Notes: generated by a model not told the origin, from the sequence alone. A stretch of 55,188 nucleotides of DNA from an uncultured Desulfovibrio sp. (GCF_944324935.1 NZ_CALUYG010000016.1:1-55188), one strand, 5' to 3'; shown: positions 17,051 to 26,050, numbered from the stretch's first letter. Translations and numbers: made by a program.

Positions 17051-17656
17051 ATGATCATTGTGGACGGCCGTAACAGCGGCAAGGAGATCTCCAACTTTGC
17101 CAATCTCGAGGAAATCCTCGTGGACGTTATGGAAGATGAGGGGATGGAAAATCGCGTGGTCACCGATGTGCTGGTGAACAACGAACAGTTCTCCGAGATC
17201 TATCCCCATCAGGCCGAAGACATCTCCACTGCCTCCATCACTTCCGTGGAAGTACGCTCCGTCGAAGCCTCGGAGATGGCGCTGGCCATCGCGGGCGAAA
17301 TGGAAAAAGTCGCCCTGATGATGGAAAAGGCCGCCCACGAGATCGCGCGCCTCTTCCGCGAAGCCTCCAATACCGACGCGCTCGAACTGCTGCAGGACCT
17401 GCTGGACGTCAACCGCGACTTTATGAGCATGCTTGCCCTGCTGCGTACCCAGTACCTCAAGGGCGTCAAGAGCGACGACCTCAACATCCGGGAGGAAAAA
17501 TTTACCGATCTGCTCTCGGAAATGACCGAAGTGTTCGAAAGCGAGGACTGGATCCTGCTGGCCGACCTGCTCGAATACGAATTTGCGCCCCTCTGCCTTG
17601 AATGGCGCACCACCAGCCAGAACGTACACAAGGCCATGCAGGAACAAAAAGCCTGA
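17051..17656 (+). CDS. Conserved hypothetical protein, possibly flagella-related
   Basis: I do not recognise this 201-residue acidic protein. It begins MIIVDGRNSGKEISNFANLEEIL, followed by a short alpha/beta part. From about residue 70 it is almost entirely helical, with heptad-like hydrophobic spacing (ALAIAGEMEKVALMMEKAAHEIARLF, then LLDVNRDFMSMLALL), which suggests a coiled coil or helical bundle. There is no signal peptide or membrane segment. The ATG has an ideal AGGAGG seven bases upstream. It is followed 19 bp later by another small helical protein and the pair ends at a strong terminator, so they form a two-gene operon. A flagellar export-chaperone role is a guess from neighbourhood and shape. 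Confidence 0.7.
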   Translation: MIIVDGRNSGKEISNFANLEEILVDVMEDEGMENRVVTDVLVNNEQFSEIYPHQAEDISTASITSVEVRSVEASEMALAIAGEMEKVALMMEKAAHEIARLFREASNTDALELLQDLLDVNRDFMSMLALLRTQYLKGVKSDDLNIREEKFTDLLSEMTEVFESEDWILLADLLEYEFAPLCLEWRTTSQNVHKAMQEQKA

Positions 17657-17675
17657 ACGGCCGCCGGAGGGACCC

Positions 17676-17999
17676 ATGTCACGCGCGCTGCAATTGCTGG
17701 ATCAGGCTTTTCAATTGGGCCGGCTGGAACGCGAGGCCCTGCGCGGCAAGAACTATGACCTTGCCGTGGAACTCTCCGAACAGCGTCAGGCGCTGACCCA
17801 GGAGGCCTGGGACAATCTCGGCCAGGAGGACAGGCCTGCCTATCTGGAACGCCTCCTGCGCATTGCCGACCTGCAAAAGGAACTCAGCGGGCTGGCCCGC
17901 TCGGCCCACAGCAGCATCCTGTCGGCCCTGCAGGGGTCGCGCCGCCAGAAAAAACGCTTGTCCGGCTATCAACGGACGATCGCGCTCAGCCTGCAATAA
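17676..17999 (+). CDS. Small helical protein, FliT/FlgN-like candidate
   Basis: The 107-residue protein is fully helical and charged (LLDQAFQLGRLEREALRGKNYDLAVELSEQRQALTQEAW), with a basic C-terminus (GSRRQKKRLSGYQ). Size and pattern resemble flagellar chaperones of the FliT/FlgN type, but I see no diagnostic motif. GGAGGG precedes the ATG, and the gene follows the 17051 gene by 19 bp. The terminator at 18031-18057 ends the operon. Confidence 0.6.
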   Translation: MSRALQLLDQAFQLGRLEREALRGKNYDLAVELSEQRQALTQEAWDNLGQEDRPAYLERLLRIADLQKELSGLARSAHSSILSALQGSRRQKKRLSGYQRTIALSLQ

Positions 18000-18030
18000 G
18001 CAATAAGCTTTTTTCCGTACGCCCGCACAA

Positions 18031-18057
18031 GGGGATGCGACAGCATCCCCTTTTTTT
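18031..18057 (+). terminator. Rho-independent terminator
   Basis: GGGGATGC pairs with GCATCCCC around a GACA loop (18031-18050), followed by seven T to 18057. It ends the two-gene operon at 17051-17999. Confidence 0.9.
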
Positions 18058-18098
18058 GCGGCTTGCTGGCAGCGGGCCTTCCGCGGACAACTTGCCGC

Positions 18099-18131
18099 AA
18101 AAAAAGGGCTCATGCCGAAGCATGGGCCCTT
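18099..18131 (-). terminator. Rho-independent terminator of tRNA-Phe
   Basis: A 12-bp stem (18104-18115 with 18120-18131, one G-T pair) with loop TTCG on the minus strand is followed by seven T (18105-18099). It starts about ten bases past the tRNA 3' end. Confidence 0.85.
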
Positions 18132-18141
18132 ACCTTCCTCA

Positions 18142-18217
18142 TGGTGCCGAGGGACAGAATTGAACTGCCGACACGGGGATTTTCAGTCCCCTGCTCTACC
18201 AACTGAGCTACCTCGGC
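18142..18217 (-). tRNA. tRNA-Phe (GAA)
   Basis: The 76-nt cloverleaf has acceptor GCCGAGG/CCTCGGC, a D arm (GCTC...GAGC), anticodon stem GGGGA/TCCCC with loop CTGAAAA (anticodon GAA), a T arm with GTTCAATTC, and an encoded CCA end. Confidence 0.97.
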
Positions 18218-18246
18218 CCTGACGGCGAACCGTCGTGACAGGAATG

Positions 18247-18275
18247 CTTGTACGCCAAAGCAAAAGGTTTGGCAA
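18247..18275 (-). promoter_or_regulatory. Promoter of tRNA-Phe
   Basis: On the minus strand TTGCCA (18275-18270) and TACAAG (18252-18247) are 17 bases apart, about 30 bp upstream of the tRNA 5' end. Confidence 0.55.
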
Positions 18276-18394
18276 GTCCTTTTTTCATCTTTTTCCCCGG
18301 CCCTTGAATTCTCGCCGCTCCGGCGGCATACTCCCCCGGCCCGGCGGCAGCGCGCCCGAGCCTTCCGGGTACTTCCCAGCCACAGGAACCACAC

Positions 18395-19765
18395 ATGGAC
18401 CAGCGTCATCCGCTCCCCCTCTTCCTGCGTGAAGCGCAGGAACTGCAACGCCTCGGCGCCTGGCGTCTCTGCGGACAGGCCCTGCTGACGGGCCTCATCG
18501 CCGGCGGGATCATCGGTCTTTTTCGCCGGCTCTACGACATCATCCGACTCCACGCCTCCTTCTGGCTGCAACTCTATGTCGCGGACACCCCGTGGGCCTG
18601 GGCCTGCATTCTCGGCGGCCTGGCCCTGCTGGCACTGGTCGCCCATCTCCTGTTGCGCCATGAGCCGCTCATCAGCGGCAGCGGCATACCCCAGGTGGAG
18701 CTCATGGCGGCCGGCCTCCTGCCGCCCATGCGCTGGCGGCGCGTGCTCTGGTGCAAGTTCGTGGCCACGCTGGCGGCCCTGAGCGCCGGCCTCTCCGTGG
18801 GTCGTGAAGGCCCGTGCATCCAGATGGGAGCCTGTGTGGGGGCGGGCGTCGGGCGGCTCTGGCACAGCCCGGAGGAACAATACTCCCGCTTCCTCGTGGG
18901 CGGCAGCGTGGCCGGGCTCACGGCGGCCTTCGGCGCGCCGGTGGCGGGCCTGCTCTTCGCCTTCGAGGAGATGCGCAGCCCGCTTGGCCTGCCCCTGCTC
19001 TTCTTTGCGGCGCTCTCGGCCCTCGGGGCCTGGGCGGCGCTCGTCCTCTTCTTCGATTTCGGGCCGGTCTTCCCCTTTGCCGTCTGGAAGGACGCGGGCC
19101 TGCCCCAGTACGGGCTGGCCCTGGGCATGGGCCTGCTGTGCGGGGTGGCCGGCCTCATGTATAATGAAGTCATCATCCGTCTGACCCTCTGGCAGGACTC
19201 TCTGACCTGGCTGCCGCCGTGGCTGCGCTCGGCCTTCCCCTTCGGCCTGAGCGCCCTGCTGCTGGCCGCCGTTCCGCGACTCGTGGGCGGCGTGGGCATC
19301 GAGACGCTCGACCTGGCCTCGCCCGTGCTGCTGGGCGGCGGGCTGGGCTTCCTGCTGCTCCTGCTGCTGGGCAAGACCCTCCATTCCGGCCTGAGCTTTG
19401 CCTCCGGCGTGGCCGGCGGCCTGCTCATGCCCATGCTGCTGGCCGGGAGCCTGCTGGGGGCCTGCGTGGCCAGCCCCCTGCTGGCACAGGGCTGGCTGCA
19501 CGCCGACGAGATCCCCTTGCTGCTCGTCCTGGGCATGGGGGGCATGTTCGCCGCCACGGTGCGCGCCCCGCTCACCGGCGCGGCCCTGGTGGTGGAGATG
19601 GCGCGCTGTCCCTTCTCCGCCCCCGCCGTCCTGCTGACGGCCCTGACGGCCTCGCTGGTGGCCGCGCGGCTGGGCGGCGAACCGGTCTATGACAGCCTCA
19701 AGCGCCGCATCCTGCGCCGCCGTGCGGCGCAGACGCCGGCCAGTCCCCGAACAAATGATATATAA
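18395..19765 (+). CDS. CLC-family chloride/proton antiporter
   Basis: This 456-residue integral membrane protein has the CLC selectivity motifs in order: GSGIPQVE, GREGPCIQMGACVGAGVG and GGMFAATVRAPLTGAALVVEM. The gating glutamate (GREGP) is kept, and FAFEEM supplies the inner proton glutamate of ClcA-type exchangers, so a Cl-/H+ antiporter is more likely than a channel. The length is normal for bacterial CLC proteins and there are no CBS domains. The ATG at 18395 has AGGA upstream. It stands alone, downstream of the divergent tRNA-Phe. Bacterial relatives help in acid resistance; the role here is inferred. Confidence 0.93.
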   Translation: MDQRHPLPLFLREAQELQRLGAWRLCGQALLTGLIAGGIIGLFRRLYDIIRLHASFWLQLYVADTPWAWACILGGLALLALVAHLLLRHEPLISGSGIPQVELMAAGLLPPMRWRRVLWCKFVATLAALSAGLSVGREGPCIQMGACVGAGVGRLWHSPEEQYSRFLVGGSVAGLTAAFGAPVAGLLFAFEEMRSPLGLPLLFFAALSALGAWAALVLFFDFGPVFPFAVWKDAGLPQYGLALGMGLLCGVAGLMYNEVIIRLTLWQDSLTWLPPWLRSAFPFGLSALLLAAVPRLVGGVGIETLDLASPVLLGGGLGFLLLLLLGKTLHSGLSFASGVAGGLLMPMLLAGSLLGACVASPLLAQGWLHADEIPLLLVLGMGGMFAATVRAPLTGAALVVEMARCPFSAPAVLLTALTASLVAARLGGEPVYDSLKRRILRRRAAQTPASPRTNDI

Positions 19766-19798
19766 TACATTGAAATAACAGTATTTAAAAAAAAGTTC

Positions 19799-19827
19799 TT
19801 GCAAAAAGCACAGCAATTGGCTAACAC
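19799..19827 (+). promoter_or_regulatory. Candidate promoter of the PaaK-like gene
   Basis: TTGCAA (19799-19804) and TAACAC (19822-19827) are 17 bases apart, 36 bp before the start codon, in an AT-rich patch unlike the surrounding sequence. The patch also holds TATAAT at 19760-19765, so the start site is not certain. Confidence 0.45.
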
Positions 19828-19862
19828 AGGGCACTCTCCAAAAACCTTGACAAGGTGATGCC

Positions 19863-21128
19863 ATGACCCGCAAAGACCGCACCGAAGGCATTTACAGCCG
19901 CCGCGAAGTGCTCGACGAAAGCGAGCGCCGCCAGTACTGCCTGATTCAGCTCAAGGAACTCCTTTCCTACGCCTACCGCTATTCGGAAGACGTCAAGAAG
20001 CGCTTCGACCGCGCGCAATTCAATGTGGAGAAGTTCAAGACCCTCTCCGACATCAAGCATATCCCCATCCTCAAGAAAAAAGAGCTCATCTTCCTCCAGT
20101 CCATGGGCCCGCGGCTGGGCGGCCTGCTGACCAAGGACATCGGGGACTTGAAGCGCATCTTCCTTTCGCCCGGCCCCATCTTCGACCCCGAGGATCGCGC
20201 CGAGGACTACTGGGGCTATACCGAAGCCTTTTATTCCGTGGGCTTCCGGCCCGGCGACGCCGTGCAGAACACCTTCAATTACCAGCTGACGCCCGCCGGC
20301 CTCATGTTCGAAGAGCCGCTGCGCAATCTGGGCTGTGCGGTCATCCCGGCCGGCCCGTCGGACGCCACCACGCAGCTGGACGTCATGCAGAAACTGCGCG
20401 TCTGCGGTTATGTGGGCACGCCGAGCTTCCTCATGCACCTTGCCCAGAAGGCCGAGGAAAAGGGCCTCAACCTGCGCAAGGACCTTTTCCTCGAAGTGGC
20501 CTTCGTCACCGGCGAGCGCCTTTCCGAAAAGATGCGCTCCCAGATGGAAAAGAAGTACGACCTCATCATGCGTCAGGGCTACGGCACGGCGGACGTGGGC
20601 TGCATCGGCTACGAATGCTTCCACAAGACCGGCCTGCACATCGCCAACCGCTGCTATGTGGAAATCTGCCACCCCGACACGGGCATCCCGCTCAAGGATG
20701 GCGAAGTGGGCGAGATCGTGGTGACGGCCTTCAACAAGACCTATCCGCTCATTCGTCTTGCCACGGGCGACCTGTCCTACATCGACCGCAGCCCCTGCGC
20801 CTGCGGCCGCACCAGCCCGCGCCTGGGCAGCATCGTGGGCCGCGTGGACACCACGGCCCGCATCATGGGCATGTTCGTGTATCCGCATCAGGTGGAACAG
20901 GTTATGAGCCGCTTCGAGGAAGTGAAGCGCTGGCAGATCGAAGTCACCAACCCCGGCGGCATCGATGAGATGACGCTCTTCATCGAGACCAGCGGCTTCA
21001 AGCGCGAAGAAGAGCTGCTGCATCAGTTCCGCGAAAAGATCAAGCTGCGTCCCGAGCTGAAGATCCTTGCGCCCGGCAGCCTGCCGCCGCAGATCCGCCC
21101 CATCGAGGACAAGCGTCACTGGGATTAG
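19863..21128 (+). CDS. Phenylacetate-CoA-ligase-like protein lacking the canonical P-loop
   Basis: This 421-residue protein belongs to the PaaK/AMP-forming ligase family. Present are RQGYGTADVGCIGYE (adenine/acyl region), GEVGEIVVT, IRLATGDLSYI and CACGRTSPRLGSIVGRVD, plus the small C-terminal domain. Where active PaaK proteins have SSGTTGxP, this one reads LSPGPIFDPED, so the phosphate-binding loop is altered. It may bind another nucleotide mode, act on an already activated substrate, or be regulatory. A second PaaK-like protein at 27534 keeps the loop. The substrate is unknown. A structured repeat starts at its stop codon. Confidence 0.85.
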   Translation: MTRKDRTEGIYSRREVLDESERRQYCLIQLKELLSYAYRYSEDVKKRFDRAQFNVEKFKTLSDIKHIPILKKKELIFLQSMGPRLGGLLTKDIGDLKRIFLSPGPIFDPEDRAEDYWGYTEAFYSVGFRPGDAVQNTFNYQLTPAGLMFEEPLRNLGCAVIPAGPSDATTQLDVMQKLRVCGYVGTPSFLMHLAQKAEEKGLNLRKDLFLEVAFVTGERLSEKMRSQMEKKYDLIMRQGYGTADVGCIGYECFHKTGLHIANRCYVEICHPDTGIPLKDGEVGEIVVTAFNKTYPLIRLATGDLSYIDRSPCACGRTSPRLGSIVGRVDTTARIMGMFVYPHQVEQVMSRFEEVKRWQIEVTNPGGIDEMTLFIETSGFKREEELLHQFREKIKLRPELKILAPGSLPPQIRPIEDKRHWD

Positions 21129-21270
21129 AGCATTTTGCCTTTGAAAAAGGCAAGATGCGAGGCGGCAGCACAGCGCCGCCCGGCCGAAAGTGCGCGGAAA
21201 AACCGCGTTTTTTCGCGAAACGCCAGGCCATATGGTTTGAAACGCAACGCGTTTCAAAGTGGAAATGCTC
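21128..21270. repeat. Dispersed structured repeat, copy A
   Basis: The part at 21161-21270 matches 27407-27516 over about 110 bp. The ends of copy A are inverted (GAGCATTT at 21128 and AAATGCTC at 21263-21270; CTTTGAAA and TTTCAAAG just inside). Internal hairpins include GGCGGC/GCCGCC, CGCGG/CCGCG and TTTGAAACGC (21236-21245) with GCGTTTCAAA (21249-21258). It begins on the last base of the PaaK-like stop codon, so it could also serve as its terminator. Confidence 0.85.
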
Positions 21271-21384
21271 CAGACCCTTTTCCGCCTCCCTTCGGAGGCG
21301 GCATCAGCACTGCGGAAGGGGCGCACGGCCGGGACTCGACCTCCTTTCGGCCAGCGTCCCTTCCGCCCTTATGGAGGACCCCCT

Positions 21385-21762
21385 ATGTCAGCTACCCCCT
21401 GCGCCGCGCTCCGGGAATGGCTCGAACAACGTCACGCCGCGGTCATGGCCGCGGAAAACCGGGCCCTTGCCTGCCTGGAAAAGGGCGATCTGCCCGGCCA
21501 TTCCGAAGGCATGCACGAAAAGGCCCGCCTGCTGGCCGCCATCAGCAAGGATGTCGCGCCCCTGCTGGCCGCCCTGCCCGCGGATATGGACGCGCAGGAA
21601 CGCGAACGCCTGCGCCATCGTCTGCATTGCTTTTCGGCCAGCGCCAACAATGCCCTGCGGCTGGATTCGCTCTTCTATATGTCCGCCCTGCTTTACCCTG
21701 AGGATCACAAGCCCGGCCAGCCGGACGACATGCAGGTCTTCATCGCCTCGCTGTCCGCCTGA
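21385..21762 (+). CDS. Conserved hypothetical small helical protein
   Basis: I do not recognise this 125-residue protein. It is predicted helical throughout (ALREWLEQRHAAVMAAENRALACLEKG, then HEKARLLAAISKDVAPLLAALP), without a signal peptide or membrane segment. The size and shape recall FliT/FlgN-like chaperones, but there is no motif. The ATG at 21385 has GGAGG upstream. It lies 55 bp before the EF-hand gene and may be co-transcribed with it. Confidence 0.65.
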   Translation: MSATPCAALREWLEQRHAAVMAAENRALACLEKGDLPGHSEGMHEKARLLAAISKDVAPLLAALPADMDAQERERLRHRLHCFSASANNALRLDSLFYMSALLYPEDHKPGQPDDMQVFIASLSA

Positions 21763-21816
21763 GCCGTCCCCCTCTCCCCCCATTGACCGGGCCGCGTCCC
21801 GGACTGGAGCTCCCAC

Positions 21817-22197
21817 ATGAAATATGTTCCCTTTGCCATGACGGCCTGCGCCGCCCTGTGCGCCCTTGCCCTTTCCCTCTCCACCGCCGCTCAGGCCATG
21901 CCGGGCATGGAATCCGGCCACGGCGCGGCGGCGGAAAAATTCGCCAGGATGGATGCGGACAAGGACGGCAAGGTCAGCGAAAAAGAATTCTTCGCCGCCT
22001 ACCCCAACATGCAGAAAGGCGCCTTCACCGCCATCGACACGGACAAGGACGGCAGCATCAGCGAGAAGGAATGGTTCGGCTTTGCGGTGGATCACGCCAA
22101 GGGCCGCGCGGGCATGCCCGCTCCCGCCCAGAAGGAGGCCGCCCCCGCCGCTCCCGCTGGTGAGGATGTGCCGCTGGTCATGCCGCCTGCGAAATAG
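21817..22197 (+). CDS. Secreted EF-hand calcium-binding protein
   Basis: The 126-residue protein has a Sec signal (hydrophobic core CALALSLSTAAQA, cleavage after AQA near residue 28), so it is periplasmic. Two consecutive EF-hand loops are complete: DADKDGKVSEKEF and DTDKDGSISEKEW, with acidic residues at positions 1, 3, 5 and 12. The C-terminal 40 residues are Pro/Ala-rich. It is followed 20 bp later by the YgiQ gene. The function beyond calcium binding is unknown. Confidence 0.9.
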   Translation: MKYVPFAMTACAALCALALSLSTAAQAMPGMESGHGAAAEKFARMDADKDGKVSEKEFFAAYPNMQKGAFTAIDTDKDGSISEKEWFGFAVDHAKGRAGMPAPAQKEAAPAAPAGEDVPLVMPPAK

Positions 22198-22217
22198 CCG
22201 GACAAGGATGCTCGTCC

Positions 22218-24233
22218 ATGCCGCGTAACGTCCCCATCCCCCAGCCAGGCCGCCGGGCCGCCTGTCCCGGCGTCGACCTTGCCGCCGTGCCCGAGGCCCC
22301 GGCACAGGTCGTCGTGCCCGCACGCACGCCTTTCGGCGCGCCGCAACCGGAATTCCTGCCCATGAGCCGGCGGGAGATGGACGCGCTGGGCTGGGACGAG
22401 CTGGACGTGCTCTTCATCAGCGGGGACGCCTATGTGGACCACTATGCCATGGGCAGCGTGCTGCTGGGCCGCTGGCTGGTGGCGCACGGCTTCCGGGTCG
22501 GGCTGGTCTGCCAGCCCCGCTGGGAAAGCCCGGACGACCTGCTGGTCATGGGCAGGCCGCGCCTGTTCGCCGGCATCAGCGCCGGCGCGCTGGATTCCCT
22601 GCTGGCCCATTACACGGCCTTCCGCAAAAAACGTTATGATGACGCCTACACGCCCGGCGGGCGGGCCGGAGCCCGCCCCAACCGGGCCTGTATCGTCTAC
22701 GCCAATCTGGCGCGGCAGGCCTTTCCCGGCCTGCCGGTCATCTTGGGCGGCATAGAGGCCTCCCTGAGGCGGGTCAGCCATTACGACTTCTGGACGGACA
22801 GCCTGCGCCGCTCCATCCTCATGGACGCCAAGGCGGATCTGCTGCTCTACGGCATGGGCGAGCGCGCCACGCTGGAATGCGCCCGCCGCCTGCGCGAGGA
22901 CAGAGACATCCGCGGCATCGACGGGTCGGCCTGGATGGACGGTCTCACGGCGGGCGGCCAGCCCGCCAATCTGCCGCCGGAGCTGGCGGGCAGCGTGGGC
23001 ATGCTCCTGCCCTCGCACGAACAGCTCAAGGAGGAGCCCGCCCAGCTCCTGCGCCAGACGCGTTTGCTGGAACAGCAGGTGCATGGGCTTGACCGCTGGG
23101 CCTTCGAGCCCGTGGGCGGCTCCCGCGCCGTGGTGCTGGCCCGTCCGGCCGCGCCCCTGACGACGGAGGAAATGGACGCCCTCTACAGCCTGCCCTTCAC
23201 CCGCAAGGCCCACCCCGCCTATGCCGAGCCCGTCCCGGCCGAAGAGATGCTGCGTACCAGCATCACCAGTCACCGGGGCTGCGGCGGGGGCTGTTCCTTC
23301 TGTTCGCTGGCCCTGCATCAGGGGCGGCGCATCTCTTCCCGCTCACAAGATTCCATCCTTGCCGAAGCGGCGGAGCTGGCGCAAAACAGCAATTCGCGCC
23401 GTGGCGGTCTTGCCATTTCCGATGTGGGCGGCCCCACGGCCAACATGTGGCAGGGCCATTGCGCGCTGGACAGCGAACGCCTTGCCGACGGCCGCCGGCC
23501 GCGCTGCCGCCGCGCGAGCTGCTGCTTCCCCACGGTCTGCCGCTCCTTCATCACGCCGCAGATGCGCCATGTGGAGCTGTTGCGGGCCGTACAGCGCCTG
23601 CCCGGCGTGCGACAGGTACGCGTGGCCAGCGGCATCAGGGCGGATCTCGCCTTGCGCGAGCCTGACGCGCTGGCCGCCTATACCGGCGAATTCACCGGCG
23701 GTCAGCTCAAGGTGGCCCCGGAGCATTGCGTGCCGGAAGTGCTGGAACGCATGCGCAAGCCGCCGCTCGATGTCTTTGAGGCCTTTTTGCAAAGTTTCGT
23801 ACGCCAGAGCCGCCGTCTTGGCCGGGAACAGTATGTCGTCCCCTATCTGATGAGCGGCTTTCCCGGCTGCACGGATGAGGACATGCGCGAACTGGCCCAG
23901 TGGCTGGCCCGCCGTCACTGGAGCCCGCAGCAGACGCAATGCTTCATCCCCACGCCGGGCAGTCTGGCCACGGCCATGTTCTACGCCGGCTGCGACGAGA
24001 GCGGCGAACCGATCTATGTGGCCCGCAGCGACGCCGACCGCCTGCGCCAGCACCGTATCCTCATGCCGCATTTCGGACGACCCGACCCGGGCCGGAACAC
24101 TGAACGCGAGCGGCCCGCGGGCAACGGACAGCGACGGCGCGGTGAGCCCCGGCAGCAGGCCGACCCGGCCCCCCGCGCGGCCTGGCCCTTCCGTTCCGGC
24201 CGCAAGACCGCACGGGACGGCGGCGGGCGCTGA
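22218..24233 (+). CDS. YgiQ-family radical SAM protein
   Basis: The 671-residue protein carries the radical-SAM cluster motif CxxxCxxC at Cys355, Cys359 and Cys362 (HRGCGGGCSFC), preceded by the N-terminal YgiQ region (DVLFISGDAYVDH, VILGGIEASLRRVSHYD). TPGSLATAMFYAGCDES and the -LMPHFGRP- ending are typical too. The C-terminus is Arg/Pro-rich and shorter than in E. coli YgiQ. The reaction of this family is not established. It follows the EF-hand gene closely and is probably co-transcribed. Confidence 0.92.
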   Translation: MPRNVPIPQPGRRAACPGVDLAAVPEAPAQVVVPARTPFGAPQPEFLPMSRREMDALGWDELDVLFISGDAYVDHYAMGSVLLGRWLVAHGFRVGLVCQPRWESPDDLLVMGRPRLFAGISAGALDSLLAHYTAFRKKRYDDAYTPGGRAGARPNRACIVYANLARQAFPGLPVILGGIEASLRRVSHYDFWTDSLRRSILMDAKADLLLYGMGERATLECARRLREDRDIRGIDGSAWMDGLTAGGQPANLPPELAGSVGMLLPSHEQLKEEPAQLLRQTRLLEQQVHGLDRWAFEPVGGSRAVVLARPAAPLTTEEMDALYSLPFTRKAHPAYAEPVPAEEMLRTSITSHRGCGGGCSFCSLALHQGRRISSRSQDSILAEAAELAQNSNSRRGGLAISDVGGPTANMWQGHCALDSERLADGRRPRCRRASCCFPTVCRSFITPQMRHVELLRAVQRLPGVRQVRVASGIRADLALREPDALAAYTGEFTGGQLKVAPEHCVPEVLERMRKPPLDVFEAFLQSFVRQSRRLGREQYVVPYLMSGFPGCTDEDMRELAQWLARRHWSPQQTQCFIPTPGSLATAMFYAGCDESGEPIYVARSDADRLRQHRILMPHFGRPDPGRNTERERPAGNGQRRRGEPRQQADPAPRAAWPFRSGRKTARDGGGR

Positions 24234-24645
24234 GACACGCCCCGCGACGGGCTGTCGGACCCAGCTCCCCTGTCCCCTGAATCCGTATCCTTTCCGGTTC
24301 CAAAGCCGCCAGATGCGGCTGTCTGATCAGAGCGCAGCGCGGAACACGATACGCCGCGTCCGCCTGTGTCCCCATCCCGGCGCATCCTTCCCCGGGAGCG
24401 TCCGGCGTGTGCTCCCGTATCCTCAGTGAGGAGGCGGACAAGAGGCATCCACTCGCCGCACACTGTCACTCCCGCATTTCTTCCCGAGCCCCCCTTGCGG
24501 GAAACGTCACGGCTGCCCGCCGCGTCAACAGTCGCATCCGCCGCATCCCGCTGAAGCCCGCATGCTCGCCGCATCGGCACAGCATGCCCCGCGAACACGC
24601 GACGCAAAAAAGCCGGCGTGAACAGATCCCGCCGGCTGCAAAAAC
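24234..24645. other. Intergenic region between the YgiQ gene and tRNA-Ala
   Basis: This stretch is 412 bp. A weak GGGCG/CGCCC hairpin lies at the end of the YgiQ gene. Otherwise I see no gene, repeat or RNA. Confidence 0.5.
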
Positions 24646-24647
24646 AG

Positions 24648-24673
24648 AAAAAGGGGACTTCTGAGAAGTCCCC
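24648..24673 (-). terminator. Rho-independent terminator of tRNA-Ala
   Basis: A perfect 9-bp stem (24653-24661 with 24665-24673) and 3-nt loop are followed on the minus strand by five T (24652-24648), eight bases past the tRNA 3' end. Confidence 0.88.
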
Positions 24674-24681
24674 GTATCTTC

Positions 24682-24757
<76 letters not shown>

Positions 24758-24771
24758 TTCGGACAAGATGG

Positions 24772-24800
24772 ATATTGCCGAAAACACCCCCCGTTGTCAA
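24772..24800 (-). promoter_or_regulatory. Promoter of tRNA-Ala
   Basis: On the minus strand consensus TTGACA (24800-24795) and CAATAT (24777-24772) are 17 bases apart, ending 14 bp before the tRNA. Confidence 0.7.
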
Positions 24801-24862
24801 CGAAAAATTTTCAAGAACGCAAAAAAATCTTTCTTCAAAAATTAACAAATTATTTCAATATG

Positions 24863-26050
24863 TTATTTTTCTGAAGCCAGCTTTGCCATCACCTTGCCGC
24901 AGGCCTCGAGCGCCTTGGCCAGCACATCATCGGCCACGGCGTAGGAGAAGCGGATGCAGTTGTCGTCGCCGAAGGCCGCGCCGGGGACCAGGGCCACATG
25001 GGCCTCATCTAGCAGACGCGTGCACAGCTCCGTGGAGTTCTTCACGCTGCCGCCGTAGCAGCCGCTCACGTCCACGAACAGATAGAAGGCCCCGTCGGGC
25101 TGCGGGCAGACGGCCCAGGGCCAGGTGCGGATGGCCTGCATGGCCATGTCGCGCCGCCGCTGGAAGGCTTCCAGCATGGGCGCGAGGCAGTCCAGCGAAC
25201 CGTTGAGCGCCGCCACGGCCGCCTTTTGAGCGATGGAACAGATGTTGGAGGTGCTGTGCCCCTGCATGCTGGAGATCTTCTTGATGAGGTCGGCATGGGC
25301 CACCAGATAGCCCACGCGCCAGCCGGTCATGGCGAAGCTCTTGGAAAGGCCGCCCAGGATGGCGATCTCGTCCGGGCGGCGCACGAAATGATGGATGGCG
25401 CTGGCCATCTTTGCCGGCGCGAAGACGAGCTGATCATAGATCTCGTCGCAGAGCACGAAGATGCCGTGGGCATGGGCCCACTCCAGCAGAGCGTCCAGTT
25501 CGGCGGCGGTATAGACCGCGCCGGTGGGATTGCTGGGCGAATTGAGGATAAGCAGCCGGGTCCGGCTGGTGACGTGTTTGTCCAGCATGGCCGGAGTGAT
25601 CTTGAAGCCCTGCGCGGCGGAGGCCTGCACGATGACGGGCACGCCGCCGGCCAGACAGACGATGTCCGGGTAGCTCAGCCAGTACGGCGCGGGGATGAGC
25701 ACTTCGTCGCCGGGATTTATGGTGGCCTGCGCGAAATTGTAGAGCGCATGCTTGCCGCCGGCGGAGATGATGGTATTCTCGGCCTTGATGTCGGCGTCGT
25801 AGACCTTTTTGAAATACCCCGCCACGGCCTGCCGCAGCTCGGGGATGCCGGGCACGGCGGTATACCGGCAGAAATTGGCGTCGATGGCGGCCTTGGCCGC
25901 CTCACAGATATGTTTGGGCGTGGGGAAATCCGGCTCTCCTACGGCAAGGCTGATGAGCTGCACCCCCTGTTCGCGCAATTCCATGGCGCGGGTGTTGACA
26001 CTGAGGGTCAGGGAAGGTTTGATGGTGCGCAACCGTTCGGAAATCTGCAT
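24863..26050 (-). CDS. Aspartate aminotransferase-type class I aminotransferase
   Basis: The 395-residue PLP enzyme transfers an amino group between an amino acid and a 2-oxo acid. Diagnostic features are SLAVGEPDFPTPKHI near the N-terminus, LNSPSNPTGAVY, CDEIYDQLVF and the PLP lysine Lys237 in GLSKSFAMTGWRVGY. It fits the bacterial Ib-type aspartate/prephenate aminotransferase group, but the exact substrate cannot be fixed. The ATG at 26050 has AAGGAG eight bases upstream; the frame stays open upstream without family homology. It is divergent from sfsA and transcribed toward tRNA-Ala. Confidence 0.93.
   Translation of the reverse strand: MQISERLRTIKPSLTLSVNTRAMELREQGVQLISLAVGEPDFPTPKHICEAAKAAIDANFCRYTAVPGIPELRQAVAGYFKKVYDADIKAENTIISAGGKHALYNFAQATINPGDEVLIPAPYWLSYPDIVCLAGGVPVIVQASAAQGFKITPAMLDKHVTSRTRLLILNSPSNPTGAVYTAAELDALLEWAHAHGIFVLCDEIYDQLVFAPAKMASAIHHFVRRPDEIAILGGLSKSFAMTGWRVGYLVAHADLIKKISSMQGHSTSNICSIAQKAAVAALNGSLDCLAPMLEAFQRRRDMAMQAIRTWPWAVCPQPDGAFYLFVDVSGCYGGSVKNSTELCTRLLDEAHVALVPGAAFGDDNCIRFSYAVADDVLAKALEACGKVMAKLASEK

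Noticed and set aside
18110..19891. A long minus-strand frame across tRNA-Phe and the CLC gene
   Set aside because: It reads through a tRNA and is antisense to a CLC gene with all motifs, with a Gln/His/Gly-rich shadow composition.
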